From Phycisphaerae bacterium (lineage in GTDB: Bacteria > Planctomycetota > Phycisphaerae > Sedimentisphaerales > Anaerobacaceae), in assembly GCA_012744475.1 (NCBI GenBank), contig JAAYBV010000063.1, positions 35,339-99,338 on the forward strand: a stretch of DNA of 64,000 bases. Reading direction: 5' to 3'. The notes under the pieces are model-generated. The model worked only from the letters and a program-made list of their open reading frames with translations, did not search any database and had not been told where the DNA came from. Of the stretch, positions 1-8,995 are shown one piece after another (positions within the stretch are counted from its first letter, which is position 1; every line of letters begins with the position of its first letter). The position numbers and the translations under genes were made by a program.

Positions 1-29
1 TCTGCCTCAGAAATGCCGCCATCAGCGGA

Positions 30-136
30 ACCACGAAGAAGAGAGAAGAGAAGAGAAGAGCAGAAGCAGACGAAACAAAACCAAGGTGGAGCGGGCGGCG
101 TTGGCCCGCGAAGAAGAAGAGAAGAGAAAGGAAGGT
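30..136 (+). repeat. Purine-only GA-rich tracts in the 5' region of the first gene
   Basis: Two nearly pure purine tracts, about 34-66 and 107-136, are built from GAAGA/GAGAA units. The second runs into the ribosome binding site (GGAAGG) of the gene starting at 143. No complete gene is visible upstream within the window. The tract may be simple-sequence DNA or part of the leader; no function is assigned. Confidence 0.5.
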
Positions 137-142
137 TTGGTC

Positions 143-1117
143 ATGAAGAGGCTGAGTTTGTTGCTGGCTGTGCTGGTGCTTGGCAGCCCGGCCTTGGGGG
201 CCGTGAGGATCATCGTCGAGCCCAACGACAATACGGCGGCGATCAAGTACGAGACGGATGGGGAGATCGTCCGGGCCTTTGCCCTGGACATCATGGTGGA
301 CGCCGGGACGATCATCGGAATCTCCGATTTCATCCGGGGCGAAAGCACCGCAGAGAACCCCGGCTATGGCATCTTCCCTGCGAACTTCGGCCGCTACATC
401 ACTGTCGACGCCGATACGGGTGAAGTCGCCACATGGGACGTGAGCAACTACACCCCCGTCGCGGATCCGTGCGATCCCGGCGCGCTGGGCGGACTGGGCA
501 CCGACGGCATCACGATCGAGATGGGCGCCCTGTACTATCCCGCCGCAGACAACTCCCCCAACGCCCCTGGCACCAGCGGCACGCTTTGCAGGCTGACCCT
601 CAGCACCACCGCCAACGTGACCGTGAGCCTGAACGAGGTTCGCGGCGGCGTCGTTCTGACGGACCCGGACGTGGCAGCGACAGTCGATATGCTCCAGGCC
701 TCGGCCATGACCGTCGTACCCGAGAACGAGCTGCTGGCGCCGAGCCATCCCGATTACGCCGAATGGGTCGCCGTGGGCAAGCCGGTCTGCTGGGCCTATC
801 CGAGACAGTGTCACGGTGACGCCGACGGCGTAGCCGAGGGCAATGCGAGCACCGGCTACTCTTATGTCGGCCCGCAGGACCTCAACGTCCTGGTGGCCGC
901 TTGGCAGGTCAAGGAGCCGCCCTTCGGTCCGGGAATCGCGTCGATCGAAAACGGCATCTGTGCCGACTTCGCCCGTGATAAGGAGGGCAGCGAAGCGACC
1001 GGCTTCTACCGCGTCGGTACGACAGACCTGAATCGTCTCGTGGCCAACTGGCTGATCAAGGAAGCGCCGAAAGGCCCGGGCGTCCGGGGCGATTGTGGCG
1101 GAAGCCTGGTGCCGTAG
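143..1117 (+). CDS. Secreted cohesin-like protein with paired dockerin-like C-terminus
   Basis: 324 residues, starting at the ATG at 143, which follows GGAAGG and begins a signal peptide (MKRLSLLLAVLVLGSPALGA). An upstream in-frame ATG at 86 would put a charged, non-signal stretch first and is rejected. Residues about 20-200 form a beta-rich domain (VRAFALDI..., TLCRLTLSTTANVTVSL) that resembles cohesin-fold proteins; this is a weak inference. The C-terminus has two dockerin-type-I-like halves: CHGDADG at about 223 followed by DLNVLVAAW, then a second DLNRLVANW at about 295, with Asp-rich calcium-binding spacing. Such tails are common on secreted Phycisphaerae proteins and probably serve in extracellular attachment. 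An intrinsic terminator follows at 1195-1232. No catalytic domain is seen. Confidence 0.8.
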   Translation: MKRLSLLLAVLVLGSPALGAVRIIVEPNDNTAAIKYETDGEIVRAFALDIMVDAGTIIGISDFIRGESTAENPGYGIFPANFGRYITVDADTGEVATWDVSNYTPVADPCDPGALGGLGTDGITIEMGALYYPAADNSPNAPGTSGTLCRLTLSTTANVTVSLNEVRGGVVLTDPDVAATVDMLQASAMTVVPENELLAPSHPDYAEWVAVGKPVCWAYPRQCHGDADGVAEGNASTGYSYVGPQDLNVLVAAWQVKEPPFGPGIASIENGICADFARDKEGSEATGFYRVGTTDLNRLVANWLIKEAPKGPGVRGDCGGSLVP

Positions 1118-1194
1118 CGCCACTGCTCTTACTTATGTCGCGTCGATCCGATGGAGCACGGTGAGCGTCGGTTCGATGCCCTGGAACGTACAAC

Positions 1195-1232
1195 GAGGGC
1201 AAGTCCCATCAGTGGGCTTGCCCTCTTCTTTT
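1195..1232 (+). terminator. Intrinsic terminator after the dockerin-like gene
   Basis: Perfect 9-bp stem GAGGGCAAG (1195-1203) / CTTGCCCTC (1217-1225), extended inward by CCCA/TGGG around a TCAG loop with a single bulged T, then followed by TTCTTTT. The position, 78 nt after the stop at 1117, fits rho-independent termination of that gene and separates it from the lipoprotein gene at 1307. Confidence 0.85.
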
Positions 1233-1306
1233 GCGCTTGCCTGCCCTGGGTCTGCGTGGTATGGTCGGGATGGTTTTCCGCTGGTCCCTTCAGGAGGATT
1301 GAGCAC

Positions 1307-1882
1307 ATGAGACGCACTGCGAGCACCATCGCCTGTCTGGTCGTGGCTGTCCTGCCGATGGGCTGCCATACCCCTTCCGCGCGGCCTCCGGACGGCCAAA
1401 GCGTCGTGGTGGAAGGCGGAGGCAAGTTCCCGGCGGCGCTGGCGGGCACGTGGAAAGCGGACCGCGACGGATGGGAGTTCGTCATCGAGCGGGATGGGCG
1501 CATCTCCTCGGCGGTCATCAGTCTCGGCCGGGTCCGCGTCACGCCGGGCAAGAGCGAGACGCTTCCCACCCAGGGAGGCGGCGAAGGACTTTTCGAACCC
1601 GGACCGTGGTCCGTCTACTGCAATCCGAAGACGAACGAGGTGATCGTCAAGATTGTCATGCGTCACGTACGCGTCGGGATGGCCGAGGCGATTCTCGAAG
1701 GCACCAGCACAGACACGTTCTCCGGCCCCATGTCGCCTGCCGACAATGTCTGGCAGGTGCAGTGGACGAACTTCAGCACCTATCAGCTCCAGATGCCTGA
1801 TGGCTCTGCATCGGAATTGTCGACCGACGAAACGTATGGCGAGACGAATTCACTGACATTCGAAAGGCTGTCGCGACCGTAG
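1307..1882 (+). CDS. Small lipoprotein of unknown function
   Basis: 191 residues. The ATG at 1307 is preceded at 9 nt by AGGAGG and opens a lipoprotein signal (MRRTASTIACLVVAVLPMGC; lipobox LPMGC). The frame is open further upstream to 1151, but that stretch contains the terminator hairpin and is not coding. The mature part has beta-rich segments (GTWKADRDGWEFVIERDGRISSA), as in small envelope lipoproteins. The phrase GTWK...GWEFVIERDG recalls lipocalin-like 'extrinsic' proteins, but no family is claimed. The stop lies 3 nt from the convergent gene that ends at 1886. Function unknown. Confidence 0.75.
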   Translation: MRRTASTIACLVVAVLPMGCHTPSARPPDGQSVVVEGGGKFPAALAGTWKADRDGWEFVIERDGRISSAVISLGRVRVTPGKSETLPTQGGGEGLFEPGPWSVYCNPKTNEVIVKIVMRHVRVGMAEAILEGTSTDTFSGPMSPADNVWQVQWTNFSTYQLQMPDGSASELSTDETYGETNSLTFERLSRP

Positions 1883-1885
1883 GTG

Positions 1886-4126
1886 TCACGGATGCCGCTG
1901 CTTGACCTTCTGGTACTCGAGAAAATCGACGTACTGCCCCATCTGGAGTGCGACGTCGCGTCGGCCGAGTTCCTTCAGAAGCGCGATGTGTCTGCGAACC
2001 ACAGAAATCGCCTCCTCATAGCGATGCTGGTCCTCCAGCAACTTGGCCAGCCTCTCGTAATGGGCAAGGTTCTTCGGCTCCAGGACCGTTGCCCGGTCGA
2101 AGGCCTCGCAAGCTCCTTTGAGGTCGCCGGCCCGTGCCAGCACGTCGCCGAGCCGATCCCACGAAACAACAGAGTTCGGGTTTCGCTCCAGATCGATGCG
2201 AAACCACTTCGCCGCCTCGGTCAGGTGCACTCGGGCCTCCGCTCTTCTGCCCGTCTTCTGTAGTGCGATGGCCAGATTCCGGTGGGCGGAAGCAAGCGCC
2301 ATTTTCTGCGGCCCGGCATTCTCCCCGCCGGCGACCGCGTTTTGGAAGGCCTCGATGGCCCCCGCCCAGTCGTCCTGAGCCAGTCTGACGGCACCGACCC
2401 GGCTCCAGGCCTCGATCGCCACGGACGCATCGAGTTGGGCGGCTCGTTGATATCGCTGTGCGCTCTGGCCATAGTGCCGCTGCGCCCAAAGCTGTTCGGC
2501 CTCTCGAAGACATCGACGGGCCAGTCGCCACCGGGCACCCTGCCGGACGACAGGGGCCACGAGATCCTCCACCGGTGCGTAGTCATCGGTCAGCACCAGG
2601 TGGGAACTTCCCGCGTGAATGCGTGTGACATCCGACTCGTCGAGCAGCCGGAATGTCATGTGTCGGTCGAAGCCCTCCAGCAACCGTCTTGCATCACATG
2701 CATGCTGCGCCGCAAAAACCACAAAGGAACTCAAAGCCGACTGCCGGCTCGGCGGTTCTCCAATGACCTCGACATGCGAGAATGTCTGCCGCAGCGTGCC
2801 GACCAGGGCGCCCAGAAGGCGGCCGCCTTCGCACGTATCGACCAAGGCCAGCATGTATGCACCGTCCTCGGCCAGAAGGCCGGCAACCTTCTCGTTGAAC
2901 TCCTGCGTCACCAACTGGAACGGGACAGACTCGCTGCCGACCGCATCGGCGAAAATGAAGTCATACGACCTCGGCGACTGGCCTGCGTCCCGTTCGCGCG
3001 CCAACTGCTCCACACCGTAACGCACGTCCATGTGGACGGCCTCGATCCCCATCCCCTCTTTCAAGTCGAGGACCTGTCGCGCTGCGCCGGTAACGCCCGC
3101 GTCGATCTCGACGACGTGCACCCGAGCCTCGGGCCAGACCGTCGCGATATACTGCGGGAAGGCATAACCTCCACTGCCCAGGACCAGCATCGACGGCACG
3201 CTCTTGCCCTCTGCCACACCGTGTGTCAGAGCCGCGAAGACGTTCGTGTGAAAATCGTGTAGTCGCGTGACCTCGCCGATCACGAACTCGGTGCCGCCGA
3301 TCCTGTCGCGCAGAAGCGACCGTCGGTTGGGCCGATCGGACATCCGCCGGACAGCGATATGACCGTATGGTGTCTCGTCCTCGTAGATCACGTTCGGATC
3401 GCGCGCCTCGCGAAGACAGACGCCCACGCCGGCCTCGCGCGCCCACTCCGCGGGTCCCATACCCATCACCCCCAGCGTTGCGAACACCATTGCCCACAGG
3501 CACAGCGCCCAGCAACTGGTCCAGTAGAGCAGCGCCATGCCCAGCAGGGCGGCGCCGATGAGCCAAACGATCGCGGTGCAGCCATAGCTGGGAACCAGGT
3601 AGAATGCCGTCAGAGACATTCCGACGATGCTGCCGGCGGCACCCCACGCACAGAGGACCCCTGCCGCACGACCGAGGGTCGGCCCGGCGTTCAGCGCCAT
3701 CTTCGCGATGACCGGGATGACAGCGCCCAGAAGCAGCGACGGAATGAGGAACACCGCGGAAACGTGCAGGAGAACGTGACAGGGCCAACTCACTTGCCAA
3801 GGCCACAACCAGTGGTTTGCCAGGTTGTTGAGCACGATGGCGGCGACGCACGCAGCAGAAGACAAACCGAACAGAACCGCCAGAGTCCGCCGGACGTGGA
3901 AGCGGTCGGCGAAGCGACCGCCGAGATAGCCGCCCAAGACCAGTCCCGCCAGAAGGACGCCGAAGACCGAGGTCCACGTATACAGCGATGTCCCCAGGCT
4001 GCTGCTTGCCAGCCGCGTCGCGACCAATCCGAAGGCCGTGACGCAGCCGCCCACGAGAAAAGCGGTTGCGCCCGGAACGAAGAGCCGTAGTACATCCCTG
4101 AGTCTGCCCATGCCTCTGTTTCTCAT
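1886..4126 (-). CDS. Membrane-embedded spermidine-synthase-like protein with TPR tail
   Basis: About 746 residues from the ATG at 4126 (a second candidate, ATG 4111, follows within five codons; the ribosome site is ambiguous). Three parts are visible. Residues about 10-220 hold multiple hydrophobic segments of the MFS-like membrane region found in fused MFS/spermidine synthases (for example VLLAGLVLGGYLGGRFADRF). From about 305 comes a SpeE-type Rossmann methyltransferase-like domain with LVLGSGGYAFPQ and VHVVEIDAG (nucleotide-binding loop and acidic residue), then YDFIFADAVG. From about 540 to the end are TPR helices. Fused proteins of this type are widespread, but whether they make polyamines is usually unproven. 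No other polyamine gene is nearby, so the substrate is unknown. Confidence 0.8.
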   Translation of the reverse strand: MRNRGMGRLRDVLRLFVPGATAFLVGGCVTAFGLVATRLASSSLGTSLYTWTSVFGVLLAGLVLGGYLGGRFADRFHVRRTLAVLFGLSSAACVAAIVLNNLANHWLWPWQVSWPCHVLLHVSAVFLIPSLLLGAVIPVIAKMALNAGPTLGRAAGVLCAWGAAGSIVGMSLTAFYLVPSYGCTAIVWLIGAALLGMALLYWTSCWALCLWAMVFATLGVMGMGPAEWAREAGVGVCLREARDPNVIYEDETPYGHIAVRRMSDRPNRRSLLRDRIGGTEFVIGEVTRLHDFHTNVFAALTHGVAEGKSVPSMLVLGSGGYAFPQYIATVWPEARVHVVEIDAGVTGAARQVLDLKEGMGIEAVHMDVRYGVEQLARERDAGQSPRSYDFIFADAVGSESVPFQLVTQEFNEKVAGLLAEDGAYMLALVDTCEGGRLLGALVGTLRQTFSHVEVIGEPPSRQSALSSFVVFAAQHACDARRLLEGFDRHMTFRLLDESDVTRIHAGSSHLVLTDDYAPVEDLVAPVVRQGARWRLARRCLREAEQLWAQRHYGQSAQRYQRAAQLDASVAIEAWSRVGAVRLAQDDWAGAIEAFQNAVAGGENAGPQKMALASAHRNLAIALQKTGRRAEARVHLTEAAKWFRIDLERNPNSVVSWDRLGDVLARAGDLKGACEAFDRATVLEPKNLAHYERLAKLLEDQHRYEEAISVVRRHIALLKELGRRDVALQMGQYVDFLEYQKVKQRHP

Positions 4127-4196
4127 CCTTCGGAGCAAAACCGGAGTATAGCAGAGACCGCAGACGCTGACAAGGCAAGCGTGCAGACGCATCAAC

Positions 4197-5651
4197 CTAT
4201 GGCTGGACTTGTACGATCATCCGGCGGTAACTGTATAGACTCGGCTGCCCGTCGTCCACCACCTCCAGGATGACGTGAATCGTCCGGGGCGAGCTTGCGT
4301 TTGGAACGACCAGGCGAGCCTGAGGCGTTGCGTACTTTTCGATCTCCACAGGCCCCCGGTGAGTGCCGGCCTCTTCGTATACGAACCAGCGATACGCCAA
4401 GGCATCTCCGTCGGGATCGTGCGTTCCCGCCGCATCGAGCAACACGCTCTGCCCCGGACGGACGACCATGTGTACGACCGCCTTGCTCTCGTCGCCGGCA
4501 ACCACGACCACCGGGTTGTGGTTGGCCCTCTCGAAGCGATCCGCCACACACCAGTCCATCCGGGCCGCGAAGTCGTGCTGATACGCCCGGCGCCACCGCC
4601 AGATCGTGGCCTGAGCCGTCGTATAGGAAACCCCGTTGTCCGCGACAACCGTATCCTGACAACCTTCGGCGTTGGTCCAGATGGGGCGCGTTTCGCCGTA
4701 GCAGGCGTACAGCACGTAGCGCCCACCCCATCCGCCGTACGCGGGACTGACGTCGCCGCCCAATCCGTTGCCGATCAGGTTGAAGAAGGACGGCGTATCC
4801 CCTTCCATGATGTACTCCAGGCGTGGATAGAGGGCGCCGAGAGGACCGTGGCCATGGATGATGTTCTCTTCCAGCCAGGGGTTGTCCACCAGATCGAACG
4901 CGTGCATCGGCCCGTTCCGGTACCGGCGGTCGCCCGATATGCCGGTCCACGTCGCCTTGTAGTACTCGCGATAGTCGACCGTGCTCGGCGTGACGATGTA
5001 GAACAGCGTCGGAAACGTCGCGCGCAGCCAGCGGCCGGAGTCGTCCTGATCGGAGATCGTGTATACGCGAAGCTTCGACACAAAGGCATTCAGGTCTGCC
5101 TCGGAGCGCTCGCTTTTCACGTCCCACAGGGCCTGCGCCAGGCAGTTGGCCCCTCCCCAGACGCTGATCCAGACCGGCCGCGGGTCGGGCCGATCCACCA
5201 CCTCGACGATGTGACGCGAGCCTTCGGAACTGCAACCCGGCCCTACGCCTTCCATGCCGAAGACGGGCCGGCCCGACTTGGTGACACTGCGGAGATGCTC
5301 GGCGGGGGGATACCCCGACGCATGGCGAAGCAGGTTCTCGCGCACCTTCCCGAAAGCCTCGACGCGCTCGCGAATCTTGTCGGGCCGCACTTTGTCGCGT
5401 AACCAGACCGATGTCGTCGCAATCATGCCCTCCACGTCGAACTCGTTCGAGTACACGAGGAAACGGACCATCGATTGCTCGTCGTCCGGCTCGTTGGTGA
5501 TATCCGTCAGCACGATGACTCGCGGCTTCTGGCGCGGCTCGAAGCGCACTTCGGCTTCCGTCGCGCGGCCCGGAGCGATCAAGCCCAGCACCAGCAGGAT
5601 AAAACCCACAGACCCCACGGCGGTTCGATCCATCGATATCCAAGTTCCCAT
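4197..5651 (-). CDS. Secreted DUF1593 nucleoside-hydrolase-like protein with Sde182-type C-terminus
   Basis: 484 residues from the ATG at 5651, which has GGGAG seven bases upstream. The N-terminus is a signal peptide (VGFILLVLGLIAPGRATE). Residues about 37-330 match the DUF1593 family, which has a nucleoside-hydrolase-like fold; the Asp-rich start VLTDITNEPDDEQSMVRFLV carries the DxxNExDD signature used for calcium binding in that fold. The C-terminal 90 residues (LLDAAGTHDPDGDALAYRW...) are the beta-sandwich Ig/PKD-like module usually paired with it in cellulose-binding Sde182-like proteins. A role in carbohydrate turnover is inferred from family context; the true substrate is unknown. It is divergent from glgE. 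Confidence 0.85.
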   Translation of the reverse strand: MGTWISMDRTAVGSVGFILLVLGLIAPGRATEAEVRFEPRQKPRVIVLTDITNEPDDEQSMVRFLVYSNEFDVEGMIATTSVWLRDKVRPDKIRERVEAFGKVRENLLRHASGYPPAEHLRSVTKSGRPVFGMEGVGPGCSSEGSRHIVEVVDRPDPRPVWISVWGGANCLAQALWDVKSERSEADLNAFVSKLRVYTISDQDDSGRWLRATFPTLFYIVTPSTVDYREYYKATWTGISGDRRYRNGPMHAFDLVDNPWLEENIIHGHGPLGALYPRLEYIMEGDTPSFFNLIGNGLGGDVSPAYGGWGGRYVLYACYGETRPIWTNAEGCQDTVVADNGVSYTTAQATIWRWRRAYQHDFAARMDWCVADRFERANHNPVVVVAGDESKAVVHMVVRPGQSVLLDAAGTHDPDGDALAYRWFVYEEAGTHRGPVEIEKYATPQARLVVPNASSPRTIHVILEVVDDGQPSLYSYRRMIVQVQP

Positions 5652-5986
5652 TTGTCTGCTCCCGTATCCCATGCGAGGTGGTTCGGACCCGCGGCGGCAC
5701 GAGCCGTCGTGAAATGCTGCGTCCATGCCACGTGTGGCCGCTGTCTGTGTTTGTGACGAAGGCCCCGGCGCCTTCTTTGTACCCACACAAGCACTTCTGT
5801 GCAACCGGCAGCCACAGAATCCCCAGGTTGCCCAGCCACACATCGCGTTCCGCGTGCCGTCGGTTCGTACGCGGAGATCTCACGCCAGGGTGACATCGGC
5901 GTCCACTCGCGACGGAAGGGTTGCATTCGCCCGGACCTTCTCCTATACTGAGCATCGCCCATAACAACGAATCAGGAATCTCCAGC
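5652..5986 (+). other. Intergenic region between DUF1593 gene and glgE
   Basis: A 335-nt divergent spacer. It carries the sigma70-like promoter of the glgE operon at 5921-5949. No RNA gene or clear structured leader was recognised in the rest. Confidence 0.6.
5921..5949 (+). promoter_or_regulatory. Sigma70-type promoter of the glgE operon
   Basis: TTGCAT (5921-5926), 17-bp spacer, TATACT (5944-5949). Transcription would start near 5956, so the ATG at 5921 cannot be the start of glgE, and the GTG at 5987 becomes the natural start. Confidence 0.6.
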
Positions 5987-8020
5987 GTGAACCGACATCG
6001 ACCGAACCCAAACGCCTCTTCGTGTGTGACGATGATCGTAGACCGTGACGGCAGAAGACGCGTGGTGATCGACAGCGTGCGTCCGCAGGTCGATGAAGGA
6101 CGCTTCGCAATCAAGCGGTCGCTCGGCGAGACCGTGGCCGTGCGGGCGGATGTCTTCGCCGATGGGCACGACCGCATCCGCGTCGAACTGTTGTACCGGG
6201 GTCCTGGCCAGGAATCCTGGACCGTCCAACCGATGACTCATCGGGTCAACGACGAGTGGGTGGCAGGTTTCGCGGTCACCCAACTGGGCGATTATCTCTA
6301 CACGGTTCGCGGCTGGGTGGACCCCTTCGCAACGTGGCAGGCAAGTCTGGCCAGACGAGCGGAAACGAATCAGGACGTCGCAGTCGAATTGCGGATCGGT
6401 ATCGAGATGCTCCGGGCCATGGCGAAACGAGCCGGCCGATCCGATGCCGAAGCGATCAAGAAGCAGATCCGGCGTCTGCGTTCGGCCAGACAAGTCTGCA
6501 CGGCGGTCCGGATTGCGCTGAGCGACGAACTGACCGCGCTGGTGGCCCGGTACCCTGACCGATCGCTCGCCAGCGTGTACGACAAGGAATTGGCGGTCAT
6601 CGTGGACCGGCCGAAAGCGGTGTTCAGCGCATGGTACGAACTGTTTCCCCGTTCGTTCGGCAGAGGCGGCCGGCACGGGACCTTCCGCGACTGCGAGCGG
6701 CTCCTGCCGGAGATCGCGCAGATGGGGTTCGACGTGCTATACCTGCCTCCGATCCATCCGATCGGACAAACGCATCGCAAAGGCCGCAACAACGCCACCA
6801 CCTGCACGTCAGCGGACCCCGGCTGCCCGTGGGCCATCGGCAGCGCCGAAGGAGGCCACACCGCCGTCGCGGGCGAATTGGGAACGCTGAGCAGCTTTCG
6901 CCGCCTGGTCGAGAAGGCCGGCGAGCACGGACTGGAAATCGCCATGGACCTGGCCTTTCAATGCTCGCCCGACCATCCCTATGTGCAATCCCATCCGGAG
7001 TGGTTTCGCCGGCGGCCGGATGGAACCGTGCAGTTCGCCGAGAACCCGCCGAAGAGATATGAGGACATCATTCCGCTGGACTTCGAGACGCCGCACTGGA
7101 GAACGCTCTGGGAGGAGCTGCGCGACGTCGTGCTCTTCTGGATCGACCAGGGCGTGCGGATTTTTCGCGCGGACAACCCGCACACCAAGCCGTTCGGTTT
7201 CTGGCAGTGGCTGATCGACGAGGTCCGCCGGCGCCACCCCGACGTCCTGTTCCTGGCGGAGGCGTTCACGCGGCCCAAGGTCATGCAGCGTCTGGCGAAG
7301 GTCGGCTTCAACCAATCGTATACCTACTTCGCGTGGCGCAATACGAAATGGGAGCTGGAGCACTACATCCGGGAGCTGACGCAGACCGAGGTCGCCGAGT
7401 ACATGCGTCCGAACTTCTGGCCCAACACCCCCGACATCCTGCCGCAGTACCTCCAATACGGCGGCCGGGCGGCGTTTATCATTCGCCTGGTTCTGGCCGC
7501 GACGCTGTCGTCCAGCTACGGCATCTACGGCCCCGCCTTCGAACTGTGCGTCACCGAAGCCATCGAGGGAGCAGAGGAGTATCTCGATTCGGAGAAGTAC
7601 GAGATCAGGAGGTGGGACTGGAATCGCGAAGGCAACATCCGCGAGGTCGTCGCGCGTCTCAACCGCATTCGCCGGGCCAATCCCAGCCTCCAGCAATTTC
7701 GCAACATCCGCTTGTACGAGGTCCGGAACGAGAACCTGCTGTGTTACGGCAAGACCGGCGATGAGGCGGGCGATGTCACGGTGGTCATCGTGAACCTCGA
7801 TCCGCACCACACGCAGTCGGGCCGGGTGCAACTGCCGCTGGATACCCTGGGCCTCGACCCGCACCAGTCCTACCTGATGGACGACGCCCTGACAGGCAAT
7901 ACGTATGTCTGGCAGGGACCGAGCAACCACATCGAGCTTGACCCCGACGTGATGCCCGCCTGCATCCTGCATCTGCGACGCGCGTTGCGGCGGGAGATCG
8001 ACGTCGAGCCTTCCGTCTGA
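5987..8020 (+). CDS. glgE: Alpha-1,4-glucan:maltose-1-phosphate maltosyltransferase GlgE
   Basis: 677 residues. The start is taken as GTG 5987, preceded by AGGAAT and downstream of the promoter. GlgE (GH13_3) transfers maltose from maltose-1-phosphate to the non-reducing end of alpha-1,4-glucan. The N-terminal beta-sandwich (about 30-170) is followed by a helical insert and the (beta/alpha)8 barrel from about 215 (YELFPRSFGRGG). The nucleophile Asp396 sits in RIFRADNPHTKP, the acid/base Glu425 in FLAEAFTRP, and the family segments YLPPIHPIG and NFWPNTPDI are intact. Length and motifs fit an active enzyme. It is the first gene of glgE / treS-mak remnant / glgB. The usual maltokinase that makes its donor is broken in this operon. 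Confidence 0.95.
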   Translation: MNRHRPNPNASSCVTMIVDRDGRRRVVIDSVRPQVDEGRFAIKRSLGETVAVRADVFADGHDRIRVELLYRGPGQESWTVQPMTHRVNDEWVAGFAVTQLGDYLYTVRGWVDPFATWQASLARRAETNQDVAVELRIGIEMLRAMAKRAGRSDAEAIKKQIRRLRSARQVCTAVRIALSDELTALVARYPDRSLASVYDKELAVIVDRPKAVFSAWYELFPRSFGRGGRHGTFRDCERLLPEIAQMGFDVLYLPPIHPIGQTHRKGRNNATTCTSADPGCPWAIGSAEGGHTAVAGELGTLSSFRRLVEKAGEHGLEIAMDLAFQCSPDHPYVQSHPEWFRRRPDGTVQFAENPPKRYEDIIPLDFETPHWRTLWEELRDVVLFWIDQGVRIFRADNPHTKPFGFWQWLIDEVRRRHPDVLFLAEAFTRPKVMQRLAKVGFNQSYTYFAWRNTKWELEHYIRELTQTEVAEYMRPNFWPNTPDILPQYLQYGGRAAFIIRLVLAATLSSSYGIYGPAFELCVTEAIEGAEEYLDSEKYEIRRWDWNREGNIREVVARLNRIRRANPSLQQFRNIRLYEVRNENLLCYGKTGDEAGDVTVVIVNLDPHHTQSGRVQLPLDTLGLDPHQSYLMDDALTGNTYVWQGPSNHIELDPDVMPACILHLRRALRREIDVEPSV

Positions 8021-8035
8021 CAGGAGCCGTCGCCC

Positions 8036-8934
8036 GTGCGCCAGGCAAGAGAAAAGGCATCCGATTCGCTCTGGTATAAGGACGCCGTCGTCTACGAACT
8101 GCACATCAAGTCGTTCCACGACAGCAACGACGACGGCTATGACATCGCCGATTACCTCGACATCCATCCGGACTACGGCACGTTGAGCAACTTCAAGCGG
8201 CTCCTGCGAGAGGCCCAGATGAAGATCATGAAGGAATCGCCGGAAGGAATCATCGCACATTTTACGGGCAGGAACGAAGAAGGCATCGTCTATGAAGCGA
8301 TCCACGATGAGTTCTTTCGCCTGGCGCTGCTGGACATTGTCGTACGACGGCGCAGCCTCAGGACGAAGTCCGGCCGGCTCATCGGGCGGCGAGGAGGCAG
8401 GTTCTCCGCGATGCCGGCCGACGGGGCCCTTCCCCAACTCTCTGGCGTCCTGAAGACCGAACAGAGCAATACGTCGATCGTCTACGACCGGACGTTCTCT
8501 CTCAAGCTATACCGCCGGCTGGAGGAGGGCGTCAATCCGGAGGCGGAGCTGTTGCAGAACCTGACGGAGCACACGGACTTCGCAAACCTTCCGGCTTATG
8601 CCGGCGCTATCGACTGGCAAACCGGCCAGGGGACTCCCATCACGGTTGCGTCGCTGCTCGACAGGGCGCCGACATCGAGTACCTCGAACCCTGGGCCAAC
8701 CTGTGGTACACCCACACCGCCGGGGCCTTCCTCCATGCCTATCGCCAGAAGGTGGCCGACGCCGACTTCGTGCCGTCCGATAAGGATGACTTCGCCCTTC
8801 TGCTCGACACGTTCCTGCTCGAAAAAGCAGTCTACGAACTGGGTTACGAGTTGAATAATCGTCCGGAATGGCTGATGATACCGGCACGTGGCATTGTGCA
8901 GATACTCAAGGGATGTACTGCTTCTGATTCGTGA
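8036..8934 (+). pseudogene. Decayed trehalose synthase-maltokinase fusion (treS-mak)
   Basis: A GTG at 8036 with AGGAG eight bases upstream still opens a TreS-like protein (WYKDAVVYELHIKSFHDSN), but only fragments of the roughly 1,100-residue fusion remain. Break 1, near 8125, joins HDSN directly to DDGYDIADY, losing about 37 residues. Break 2, near 8217, jumps from FKRLLREA in TreS to ESPEGIIAHF in the maltokinase N-terminal part. Break 3, near 8655-8671, deletes the kinase core, including the expected HGDYHLGQ and IDFEGEP motifs, and shifts frame. The C-terminal tail (LEPWANLWYTHTAGAF, then LLEKAVYELGYELNNRPEW) reads in another frame to 8934. The surviving pieces are well preserved, so decay looks recent, or the assembly is collapsed here. 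Confidence 0.88.
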
Positions 8935-8995
8935 TCCGCTGTTCGGGACGCCCGGTGGGATGACGTCCGCCGGACAGCGAATTCAGAGAGGTCTT

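Noticed and set aside
5921..5986. ATG 5921 as the start of glgE
   Set aside because: It overlaps the -35 box of a good promoter and adds 22 residues not seen in the family; GTG 5987 fits better.
4192..6177. 661-residue open frame on -
   Set aside because: It overlaps the DUF1593 gene and the glgE start in another frame, has an Arg/Gly-rich composition typical of GC-rich shadows, and no domain.
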